This document shows, one piece after another, positions 1-11,175 of a DNA stretch of 64,000 nucleotides (position 1 is the stretch's first letter; each line of letters starts with the position of its first letter). Under the pieces are notes generated by a model. It was not told the origin of the DNA. It did not search any database and saw only the letters and a list, made by a program, of their open reading frames with translations. The DNA is taken from contig CM077671.1 in assembly GCA_039707655.1 (NCBI GenBank), positions 303,738,509-303,802,508 of the forward strand, given 5' to 3'. The stretch is from Elymus sibiricus (lineage: Eukaryota; Streptophyta; Magnoliopsida; Poales; Poaceae). The translations under genes and the position numbers were made by a program.

Positions 1-3000
1 GGGATTCCCAAGCTAATCTGGTCAACATCGAACTTCACGTCATACGAATCACTAATGAGACTAAAGTCTCATCTGCAAAACATAAATAAGCAAACGTGAG
101 TACAAAGGTACTCAGCAAGACTTACATCAGAACTATCTACATATGCATCATTGTCAACAAAGGGGGTTGTGGAGTTTATTGCAGCAAGCCAGCTTTGACT
201 CTTGGCTAACCTCTACTACGACTATGAGTACTTCCTTTGAGGTGGCGTATCGCACACGAATCCACATATTCACCACATCAATACACCACTATGGATCCTC
301 TCTTGTCTTCCTACGAGAAGCCATCCATAGCACTCACACTTATCTGGAGCATTTTAGAGTATCCAATTAAAATTATCTATGAACAATGCTAGTCTCCAAG
401 TAGTCCATATCCGAGGACGCGGCTATTCGAATAGATAGTTTACCCTACAGGGGTGTACTTCGTCACACATGCTCCCGCCACTTACCGCCATGTGCACGTA
501 AAAAGGCACCTCGGCAACCTTCAAGCGGAAGCCAGGCGAGGGAGTCAGCCACGGACGTTAACTTACAATGACTCACGTCCAAGGCAGTCGCCTATCTTAG
601 TTGGAACCCATAATGGAAGTCCGGCCGAGGTTTCCAACATGGCCTCAAACGTTGTGTGCAGGGCCCCGAGCCTGTCCGGATTGGGCCGTTCATCCACTTC
701 GTAGGCCCGGCCACACCTATCAATGTTTTGAACTACTGCGACTCCTGGACTGAGAACAGGGTTGGTTAATAGGCCGAGAGAGCTCGAGTTACCGAAGCCC
801 AACGTGCGGTAGTAGCTAGTCTTGGAACACAAACACGGAACTCAGTTCCTATGAGCGGCTTCAATGACACAACCCACCATGTACTCCTACATGGCTTCTC
901 ATCACTACCTTCACCAAAACAGGTTCAACACTTAACCCTCATCATCAGGACACAATCATTTCACTCCGGTTCATCACCCAGATGAATCAGACCTGACACA
1001 ACTCTAAGCATAGCAATGCATAACAGGGTGATAGCACAACATGGCTCAAGCATCTACCAGGTATGCTAGGTTGCTTGGTTCAGCTATTTACTGTGACAAT
1101 GACAGGTCATGCAAAGGAGTGGGTTCATCTACCGCAACACAAGTAGCTGTTGAATCGCATTATCCTAATGCATTGAAATGAGAGCAAGAGCGAGAGAGTG
1201 GGATTGTATCGAATATGCTTAAGGGGGGTTGCTTGCCTGACACTTCTGAAGATATCAATGAGTCTTCATCGGTGACAACGATCTCTACGTCGGAACCATC
1301 GTCTACCGGGAAGGAACACCACGGACAAATAGGAAAAGAACACATTCAAGCAATGCAACAAACATGATGTATGATATGGCATGCTAGAGCATTGAATTGA
1401 CCTAGTGCAATAAATAGTCATATAAAGTGAAGTGGAATTCAAATATATACCAAATTCCAACTGCAACACTATTTATTAAATTATCCTAATCATGAAATGT
1501 CCTACTTGGTGATGTTAACTTGCTCAAACAGGCATGATCATGGAATAAACATATTCATTGGATTTTTCTGATCATTTTTCATATATAAGTTATTTTCATC
1601 TGAGTTACAGATTATTTTCTATGATTTTTAGAAGTTTTAAGCATTTTCTGGAATTCCCTGAATTATTTTATTACTAGAAAATCAATTAATGCGTCAGCAA
1701 TACGTCAGCATTGCGTCAGCAGGTCAATACGGTCGGTCCGGGTCAAACCTGACCAGTGGAGCCCACTGGTTAGTGGCTCATGGTCAACTACACTGGCTGA
1801 CTGGTGGGCCAAATCAACTGGTGACTGGACCAAGTCAAGCTGACATGTGGGACCCACGTGCAAGTGACTCAGTTGCTAACTAATTAGTTCAACCTAATTA
1901 AATTAACTTAACAGACCATGCGGGCCCACTGTCAGTGTCTCTAGGGGGTTAATTAGCAGTGTCATTAGCGCTAATCAGGCGCCACGTCGGCGGCTAAACG
2001 CCGGCGACCAAAACCGACGGCGGAGGATCGCCGGAGTTGCACGAGTTTCACCTACAGCCTACCATTTCATGCGAGGTTTGCGGCTACCGAAAGCTGGGAG
2101 AGGCGTGCATCCAACGGGCTATACGGGAGGTCATGGGGGCGACAGAATCGACGCCGGCGACGACCTTTTCGGCGGCCGAAGCTCGGCCTTGCTGGGTTTT
2201 GGTGCAAAAGGGCATGGGAGGGGGAGCTGCTAGTGGCTATGGGCTCTTGGGACTGCGGTGAGCACGGTGGGGTGCTCATCTGCAAGCTGCAGCAGTTGAG
2301 GTCGCAGCAGCGACAAGGTCAGCGGCGGCGGGCTCACGGCGATGGCTGCTCTCCTAGCCTCAGCTCGAAATCGAGCACGGGAATGGAGGGGGAGGACGAA
2401 GGAGCTCACTGTGGAACCGATGGCGTCGACGGCGAGCTTGGGGAGCCGGGATGGCGGCCAATCGACCGGAGAAGGCCGTCGGAGCCGAGGACGAAGACGA
2501 CGGCTTGGAGGCGCTCGAGGGCGTCCGGCGAAGCGTGGCTAGTCGGAGATGACGGGGACGACCTGGAGAAGCTCTGGGGCACGTCAAGGGGAGCACGTCG
2601 GCTATGGTGGTCAGGGGGGCATGGCCATGGCCGCATCGGCCATGACCGGGGGAGTGAGGCAGAGTGAGGGGGGAGAAATAATGGAGAGGGAGTCGTCCCG
2701 ATCCGGACGGCTCTGGGGTCCTAATCCCCGGCGTCGCGCTGGAGGAGGCAAGCAGGAGGTGGCCGAGCGCGTGGCGTCGCGCGTCGGGCACGCGCCCTCT
2801 CGTCCTCCTGGCGACAGGAGGAAGACGACAGGAGAAGGGGCTGACGGGCTGGGCCAAAATCTTTAAACAGGTAAGGCCCAAGTGGGTTCCCTCCTTTTCC
2901 TTTTATTTGATTTTCTGTTTTTTCTGCTTTGTGTTTTGATTTTTTATTATACCAAATCATGTTTTTGAATTCTGAAAATTCATATGTGTGGTAGATGGGT

Positions 3001-3335
3001 AAACCAGAGACACACACTAAGTTTGAGAATTGTTGGGATTATATTTATTTTATAATAAATATAATTCCAATCCAAAGAGCTATGAATTAATTCAAAGGCC
3101 ACAGCTTAAATATTTCTGAGATTCCAAAATTATTGGTTTGAATTTTATCTCTTGCCAATAATTTTAGAGCTTAACAGGAACATTTTCTTGGACACATTTG
3201 AAAAGGTTTTTAACTTGATCTTTTCTTTAAAGAAGTTCTGAGGATTTGAAAATTCCCTCAATTCAAATTCAATTGAATTAAAACTATGCATGCATGAGAT
3301 GCAATGACAACAAAGCAAAGGCTAGGGCTATGACA
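1..3335 (-). mobile_element. 3' LTR (partial) of a LARD-like retrotransposon
   Basis: This stretch is repeated at 7896-10283 plus 23012-23964 with only scattered substitutions, so the two are the LTRs of one element. It ends at 3335 with TATGACA, i.e. the minus-strand LTR starts TGTCATAGCC, and is immediately preceded (minus strand) by a purine-rich tract. About 812 bases of the LTR lie left of the window. Full LTR length would be ~4.15 kb, which with a non-coding internal domain fits the LARD class (Sukkula/Erika-type elements of Triticeae). The many short open frames here are not conserved as proteins between the two copies. Confidence 0.85.
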
Positions 3336-3351
3336 ACTCACCCCCACTAAA
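3336..3351 (-). other. polypurine tract of the LARD
   Basis: On the minus strand the tract reads TTAGTGGGGGTGAGT directly before the LTR start TGTCATAGCC. It would prime plus-strand DNA synthesis. Confidence 0.75.
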
Positions 3352-6300
3352 CAAGAATCTCGTCCCGAGATTCGGGTGTAGGGTAAGTGCAAGAGGGGAC
3401 TCTAACTATTACAATCTTCACGATCCCATTGCCCTCCTCGAGGATGATGATTCATTGCATCAGGTTGATCTTGACATCTTTTCCTTGGGGATCTTCATCC
3501 AAACATGACGACAAAGGAACAGAAAACTCTACAAGAATCGATCTTCTCAAAGATCAAGCAACTCATGATCAACTCGTAGAATGAGACGTAGGAGCATCCC
3601 TTGAGTTGAGACGCAAAACTCACATCGAGAGCGGCAAAAGAAGCAGATGACAAAGGTTCAATTGGTAGGCAACAATTGCATGCTAAAGTAGATGGTGATG
3701 AGGTTTCAATGTAGCGAGGAGTTAGTTGCCCTTCATACCATAATGGGCACCATAAGAAAGGTGACTCGTAGGATTATCCCTTAAGTGGCAAAAAGAATTA
3801 CTTTTGATACAAAGATAATTGAAACTCTTCCTACCAGGCTAAGGCAATTCACCAACGATTGTTGGAAAGAATTTGAACGAAAGGCATACTCAGCTTGGAA
3901 AGGAAACTGGAGTTATAGGATAACTCGGCAAACGGAAGGCACATTCCAATTGATGCCGAGGTATAACCCAGTGTCTGAGCATGCTCTCAAGAACTTGAGC
4001 ATTTCCATATTCATCAAGGTTTTACAAACATCCATGCCAAGGATCTTGGTCACATAATACTACCATGATGAATAACGATGGAGGATGCAGATGCAAGGAA
4101 GATAACACTTTCTCAGATTTCACCTTAGCTATGCCAAGGAACAAAATCTGGATGATCGACCGAGAGACATTTAGCACTCCGCCTCTAATGTTATCCTTGA
4201 TGTACCAGCTTAACTCAATTATAGATAATGCTTGATAACTAGCATGACAAGTAAAAGGTCGGACTTCGGGGCATAAAAGGGTCCATAAGGAACAACTTCT
4301 AGAATAAGTCATACGGAGTCCTCATGGGAAGGTGGCTAATATTGCTGATACAAGATACTATAATAATAGGTCTTCCGGCTAGGTGTGTTAGCCACAACAC
4401 CACTTTACCGGTTTCAGTGAGACCAATATTATAATTCTTGGGAAATGTCCCAATCATTATATCTGCCTGAGATTTAGATATGGTTGGTGCCAGGATATTC
4501 CAGACTCAGCATGTCCGAAAGTGAAAGGTTGCAACACAAATTGACGAGATGACGTTGCGAGATTCACGGGAAATGAACTACGGGAGCCAACTCCAAAACA
4601 TGAGCTGGATTGCAAGATACATGTGAACACACTGTCCAAGACAAGCATGACCACATAGAAGTCTTACAACAAAACACTACCGAGTTTTGGGTGGGAACCA
4701 TCATTGAGGATAGCGAAGCCTGGTGCAAGTTCGTCTGGTACCTTCAGGAATAGCACTTAACTTCTTTTCCTTTAACAAGTCCATCAGTGGCTTGGTGTAC
4801 TAGGAGATACATATGGAGTGGAGGCGGCCAACCTATCAAACCATAGCATACTTCGCACATGCATGACTGACTTGGGATGATTCCAAAGGAAGCAAGACAA
4901 ACTTTCTTAAATTCATGGCGGCAACTTGCATCAAATGCACGTGAACTTAGAGGAAGTCACTTCTTTTCACCAACCATATACTTCATGAACGGAGCACGAA
5001 GATATGGCCTGCAAAGTTTCCAACGCTAGCCTTATGTTCATCATGAATCATGGAACATATGAAAAATGTTGCCGATGGGCTCAACAACAATTCATCGAGA
5101 TATCCATATAGATGGAAGCCCATAACTATGTGAACAAGGTGATAGCATTGGTCAGACCAAAAGATATAACGGTGTATGCTCGAGAATACACCCACGAGTA
5201 AAACAACATTATGAAGATCTTTGATTCTGATTTTGATTTGACGATAGCCCACACTCAAATCAAAGATTGGATAAGACGATAGATGAAACAATTGATCACA
5301 AGGATCAATCGATGAAGATATTGCCTTTCTTCAGCACACACAACCACAAAAGAAGATATCCTCCTTGGAATGAACTAAGTCAGGCAAAGCTGTTATCTTC
5401 CAACTCTCCAAGTTGTTGTTTAGCTTAACCAAATAGCTCAGGGGTATCTAACATAGATTCTTGGAGAAGGGGTGGTTAATAGGGAAACCAATTTGATCAC
5501 GAACTCAACATAGCGGTCAGGAAACAACCTGGTAATACTTCCGAGAAGATGTTCGAAAAATCACGAACCACCGATATGTTATTGAGCTTGAGGACAATCT
5601 TGCTTTTCAGGGCAAGACGATATGATCAAAAGAGTGAAGGATTGAAACATGAAAGATGGACTAGGTAGCACGGTCAATCTTTGGAATGATGATTCAATAA
5701 CCATCACACTAAGAGTGAAATTATTGTCCATTAACTACCAAGCAACAACATTGCTAGGAGTATCGATTTCACACATCACGGTTCACTTGTCGGTATTTCA
5801 GTTACAACCAGCTCAGGTACCGAGGAATGAACAATGATGGCGAGAAGTATCACTACATCAAGAGTCCATAAGAGGAAGTGCAATTCTCATGACGATCTTG
5901 ACATGAAGAGGAAAATACTTCGAGGTAGAACAGAACAAAAGCTGGATTGGCATTTTGATCTGCAGAATACAACTGCTTTGACCCAATCCAAGAAATGGAT
6001 GAGGTACTGGAGTTTGTTTCTCCTAGTCATTCGGGAATAGATTGGCTTGACGGACCACAAGAATAGTCGACATCGATAAACAAATGCATGACATACTCTT
6101 GACTATCCATTGACAGATGAAGGCCAAAATACAATTGAAGAGGGGCAACTCAAGAGCACCTAATTTTCCTTGAGTTGCAGATGCATAGATTGTATACGTT
6201 GAACAAAGTTCAACATGTTTCTTCCAGATAATCCATGCAGAAAGGAAAGAATTGGCAGGCTCACAACTATAGAATGGAGGACTCATGAAGAGCACTCTTG

Positions 6301-7065
6301 TTGTGATCTTCAGTTCACGAGGAACTTCTGCCATGACTGGTTCATGGTATTGGAAGAATGATATACCACGTACCTTGAAGACTATAACAAGGTTACTAAT
6401 CATCCTAAAGGAACGAGCAAACACTATCAACGGGAGTGAGCAGAATGATTCTTGGGTTCAAGAACCCAGAAATAGAATACCTACAGACTAAGTAGCATCA
6501 CAGCATGCTTTCGATAACGATGGCAAGAATTATCACACTGGAACAAAGACACAATTAGACCGTTGAGTGGTTCACTGAGACAACATGGTTTCCTAACACT
6601 TCAACAAACACGTCGAGGTAATGGAGTACCCCCAACACAATAATTAGTGTGCTTTGTCTGGCCCAAAGACATCGGGAATAGGGGAAAGGAATTTGCAATT
6701 GCATCAGATAATTTAGAAACCTTGGATAACTCGAACAGCATAACGGCTGTACGGACATGAAATATGAGGCAACCTGCATGAAACTGACAACAAAACAACT
6801 GAATTCTTATAGAGACATTGATCCAGGAACACAACAACTTTCCTATAAGTCTCCAACATAGTAACTCGTCATCCTGATAGATAGATGAGAAAGCCTAGTT
6901 CTTAATCCCCATAGAATAAAGAAGAGGGTGACTCAGAATTAGAATGACACGAGGAAAGGAGTAAAAAGAATCTTACGTTCCCTTCCACAATCAATTCCCT
7001 TATATAACTAAAGCAGTTCTAGATTCAACATCGACCAGTTTGGGTTGGTAATCCTACAGGCAGTC

Positions 7066-7079
7066 AAGTTCTGATACCA
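7066..7079 (-). other. primer-binding site (initiator Met tRNA type)
   Basis: The minus strand reads TGGTATCAGAAC four bases inside the LTR edge at 7084. TGGTATCAGAGC is the usual initiator-methionine tRNA primer site of plant LTR elements; the last bases differ slightly. It fixes the element's orientation as minus, with its 5' LTR on the right. Confidence 0.8.
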
Positions 7080-7083
7080 ACGC

Positions 7084-10000
7084 TGTTGGGACCCCGATCC
7101 TAAGCCATATGAATCCAGCCTGTAACATGTCACACCACTTTGCGGCCTCACGCACGGTAACCCACGGCTGCCACCTTACCTAGGCCGGGACCATTTGCGC
7201 CTTTTGGCTCACGGATATGAACATGTCACTAGCATTCACACGTCAAAAAACCCGGGTCGACATGACTAGTTATAGACCCAAGTGGCACAACCGTACAGGG
7301 ACAAGCATACGTAACCCAACAATGCAGGTGTCGGTCATCAGCGTGTGTAGATGAGTCATAGCAAGCTACATGGACTCCATTACGCCGTGGGACATAAATG
7401 TCATCAACTGCGCATAGACGAGTCATAGCAGGCTACATGGACTCCATTACACTGCGAGACATTTCCCCGAAGGGACAGACACAGCAGCAAGAAGGATACA
7501 CGTCGGTCAATCAATGTGTCCGGAGCAGTAGCAAGCTACCAAGGCTCGGTGGAAGCACAAAGAGGCATTTCCCCGTAAAGCAGGCTACTAAAGGTATACA
7601 GCTAGGTGTCGAATCCCACACATACCAATGCATTTCAATCATACACGCACTATGCACGATATGCGTAGATACAACATGGCATCACAACAAAACTCTACAA
7701 CATAACATTTATTTAGGAGGCTCCGAAGAGCCAACATAGTATAATGTTACAAGCAGGAGGGGTCACATGACCCAACATTCAGAGCATACAAACAACAAGC
7801 GGAAGTTACATGTCTGGGTACAGACATCTACTAAAAGCGGCTGGAAGAGCCTGAAAAGCTACAACAACCCTACCAAAGGAGCCAGACCTCTGTCTGGGAT
7901 TCCCAAGCTAATCTGGTCAACATCGAACTTCACGTCATACGAATCACTAATGAGACTGAAGTCTCATCTGCAAAACATAAATAAGCAAACGTGAGTACAA
8001 AGGTACTCAGCAAGACTTACATCAGAACTATCTACATATGCATCATTGTCAACAAAGGGGGTTGCGGAGTTTATTGCAGCAAGCCAGCTTTGACTCCTGG
8101 CTAACCTCTACTATGACTATGAGTACTTCCTTTGAGGTGGCGTATCGCACACGAGTCCACATATTCACCACATCAATACACCACTATGGATCCTCGCTCA
8201 TCTTCCTACGAGAAGCCATCCATAGCACTCACACTTATCTGGCGCATTTTAGAGTATCCAATTAAAATTATCTATGAACAATGCAAGTCTCCAAGTTGTC
8301 CATATCCGAGGACGCGGCTGTTCAAATATATAGTTTACCCTGCAGGGGTGTACTTCGTCACACATGCTCCCGCCACTTACCGCCATGTGCACGTAAAAAG
8401 GCACCTCGGCAACCTTCAAGCGGAAGCCAGGAGAGGGAGTCGGCCACGGACGTTAACTTACAACGACTCACGTCCAAGGCAGTCGCCAATCTGAGTTGGA
8501 ACCCATAATGGAAGTCCGGTCGAGGTTTCTAACATGGCCTCAAACGTTGTGTGCAGGGCCCCAAGCCGGCCCCGATTGGGCCGTTCATCCACTTCGCAGG
8601 CTCGGCCACACCTATCAACGTTTCGAACTACTGCGACTCCTGGACTGAGAACAGGGTACGTTAATAGTCCGAGAGAGCTCGAGTTACCAGAGCCCAATGT
8701 GCGGTAGTAGCTAGTCTTGGAACACAAACACGGAACTCAGTTCCTATGAGCGGCTTCAATGAGACAACCCACCATGTACTCCTACATGGCCTCTCATCGC
8801 TACCTTTACCAAAACAGCTTCAACACTTAAAATTCATCATCAGGACACAATCATTTCACTCCGGTTCATCACCCAGATGAATCAGAACTGACACAACTCT
8901 AAGCATAGCAAAGCATAACAGGGTGATAGCACAACATGGCTCAAGCATCTACCAGGTATGCTAGGTTGCTTGGTTCAGCTATTTACTGTGACAACGATAG
9001 GTCATGCAAAGGAGTGGGTTCATCTACCGCAACACAAGTAGCAGTTGAATCGCATTATCCTAATGCTTTGAAATGAGAGCAAGAGCGAGAGAGTGGGATT
9101 GTATCGAATATGCTCAAGGGGGGTTGCTTGCCTGACACTTCTGAAGATATCAATGAGTCTTCATCAGTGACAACGATCTCTACGTCGGAACCATCGTCTA
9201 CCGGGAAGTAACACCACCGACAAACAGGAAAAGAACACATTCAAGCAATGCAACAAACATGATGTATGATATGGCATGCTAGAGCATTGAATTGACCTAG
9301 TGCAATAAATAGTCATATTAAGTGAAGTGGAATTCAAATATATACCAAATTCGAACTCCAACACTATTTATTAAATTATCCTAATCATGAAATGTCCTAC
9401 TTGGTGATGTTAACTTGCTCAAACAGGCATGATCATGGAATAAACATATTCATTGGATTTTTCTGATCATTTTTCATATACAAGTTATTTTCATCTGAGT
9501 TATAGATTATTTTCTATGATTTTTAGAAGTTTTAAGCATTTTCTGGAATTCCCTGAATTATTTTATTACTAGAAAATCAATTAATGCATCAGCAATACGT
9601 CAGCATTGCGTCAGCAGGTCAATACGGTCGGTCCGGGTCAAACCTGACCAGTGGAGCCCACTGGTTAGTGGCTCATGGTCAACTACACTGGCTGACTGGT
9701 GGGCCAAATCAACTGGTGACTGGACCAAGTCAAGCTGACATGTGGGACCCACGTGCAAGTGACTTAGTTGCTAACTAATTAGTTCAACCTAATTAAATTA
9801 ACTTAACAGACCATGCGGGCCCACTGTCAGTGTCTCTAGGGGGTTAATTAGCAGTGTCATTAGCGCTAATCAGGCGCCATGTCGGCGGCTAAACGCCGGC
9901 GACCAAAACCGACGGCGGAGGATCGCCGGAGTTGCACGGGTTTCGCCTACAGCCTACCATTTCACGCGAGGTTTGCGGCTACCGAAAGCTGGGAGAGGCG

Positions 10001-10283
10001 CGCATCCAACGGGCTAAACGGGAGGTCATGGGGGCGACAGAATCGACGCCGGCGACGACCTTTGCGGCGGCCGGAGCTCGGCCTTGCTCGGTTTTGGTGC
10101 GAAAGGGCATGGGAGGGGGAGCTGCTAGTGGCTATGGGCTCCTGCGACTGCGGTGAGCACGATGGGGTGCTCATCTGCAAGCTGTAGCTGTTGAGGTCGC
10201 GGCAGCGACAAGGTCAGCGGCGGCGGGTTCACGGCGATGGCTGCTCTCCTAGCCTCAGCTCGAAATCAAGCATGGGAATGGAG
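7084..10283 (-). mobile_element. 5' LTR of the LARD, first segment
   Basis: The LTR begins on the plus strand with TGTTGGGACCCC (minus-strand end GGGTCCCAACA) and runs to a nested CACTA insertion at 10284. From 7896 it matches the left LTR base for base apart from scattered, mostly transition differences. The remainder of this LTR is 23012-23964. Confidence 0.88.
10281..10283. other. target-site duplication GAG (left)
   Basis: GAG before the CACTA terminus is repeated at 23012-23014. The unoccupied site in the left LTR near 2385 has a single copy. Three-base duplications are typical of CACTA elements. Confidence 0.85.
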
Positions 10284-10305
10284 CACTACTAGAAAAAGGG
10301 CTGTT

Positions 10306-10460
10306 AGTGGCGCACCTGTTTTTGCTATTAATGGCGCACTACAGGTGCGCCACTAATAAGACGCCACTACTAACAAATAGTAATGGCGCACTTCTAGATA
10401 ATGCGCCACTGGTGTGTTTATTGCAGTGCGCCACTAAAGTGCAATATGGTGCGCCACTAC
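10306..10460. repeat. left subterminal repeat array of the CACTA element
   Basis: About seven copies in both orientations of a 10-14-base motif, TAGTGGCGCACC / GGTGCGCCACTA. Such subterminal motifs are the transposase-binding sites in En/Spm-type elements. Confidence 0.8.
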
Positions 10461-10675
10461 TATGAATATTAGGATTTTTTTTCTTTTCTGATATTTGCAC
10501 AGGTTACAAAATACATTACTGCACAAAATATAGACAGCACAACATATAAACAGCAGATTTATCGAATACAATAGAAGATTAGTCTCCGAATACAATTCAT
10601 CATATTAGTCTCCGAATTTGTCTCAAGACCGCGAGTAGCGAGTTTGTCTTCACATTACAAGTCGATATCGATCAT

Positions 10676-10930
10676 CTAAACTACCATCACATAGAAGAGA
10701 GCTGCGGTCATCACGATGAGCATCATCGCGATGAAACTGGTCTTCATCCGGTTCCTCCAACGCTCCCTCCTCTCTCCCGCTAGATAGCGCGCGTATCTAG
10801 CTTCCGCCTCTGCCCTAGTGGTGTACCCTTTGTAACTGTTACCGCTGAAACGGTAAACCTGTGTCCGACACTCCTCCCAGTCGTCGTAGACTCCGGGAAC
10901 CTTACCCTTGTACACGACATACGACGGCAT
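10676..10930 (-). CDS. RNase H1 N-terminal (hybrid-binding/viroplasmin-like) domain protein with C-terminal membrane segment
   Basis: This 84-residue protein starts MPSYVVYKGKVPGVYDDW and keeps the hallmarks of the RNase HI N-terminal fold (PF01693-type): the YVVYKGKVPGVY strand, the W-E-E-C helix, Q-V-x-x-F-S-G-N-S-Y-K-G-Y and an A-E-A-x-A-R-Y helix, about residues 3-46. The domain normally binds RNA/DNA hybrids or dsRNA. A basic linker (about 52-62) is followed by a hydrophobic run at about 63-84 that could span a membrane. No RNase H catalytic domain follows. An acceptor-like TTTGTCTAG lies just upstream of the ATG, so a 5' non-coding exon is possible. It lies downstream of the Ulp1-like gene on the same strand. 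Its role in the transposon is unknown. Confidence 0.75.
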   Translation of the reverse strand: MPSYVVYKGKVPGVYDDWEECRTQVYRFSGNSYKGYTTRAEAEARYARYLAGERRERWRNRMKTSFIAMMLIVMTAALFYVMVV

Positions 10931-11175
10931 CTCTATGCACTAGACAAACAAAACGTTAGTAGCAATTCACAGACAATACATAAGCAATATATAAGTATGC
11001 AACAAAAGGATGGGAAGAGAAAAGCAACACATTAATAGCACAATTCATGGTCCTACTAATAAATAGCATCGATGACATATAAGTTGAACGACTGTCCAAA
11101 CTAAAGAGACATACAAGTTCATTAAAGTTTAATTACAACATGAGCTAATCGATATTTCAGAACTACATAGCATCA

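Larger units (their letters stand above)
3336..7083 (-). mobile_element. LARD internal domain, non-coding
   Basis: This is the 3.75-kb region between the two LTRs. It has a primer-binding site at the right edge and a polypurine tract at the left edge, both in minus orientation. No gag, protease, reverse transcriptase or integrase motif can be seen in any frame; the longest open frames are about 90-135 codons and look random. A conserved-size internal domain of ~3.5 kb without coding capacity is the hallmark of LARDs, which need proteins from an autonomous Gypsy element. Confidence 0.8.

Noticed and set aside
2233..2881. Overlapping GC-rich open frames up to 173 codons (also 22853-23567)
   Set aside because: Present in both LTR copies but in different frames and lengths; GC-rich low-complexity LTR sequence with few stops.
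3785..6430. Several open frames of 60-135 codons in the LARD interior
   Set aside because: No recognisable domain and overlapping frames on both strands; LARD interiors are non-coding.
10306..10460. CRISPR-like regularly spaced short repeats (also 22522-22985)
   Set aside because: Repeats alternate in orientation, spacers are irregular, and they lie at the ends of a CACTA element in plant DNA: subterminal repeats.
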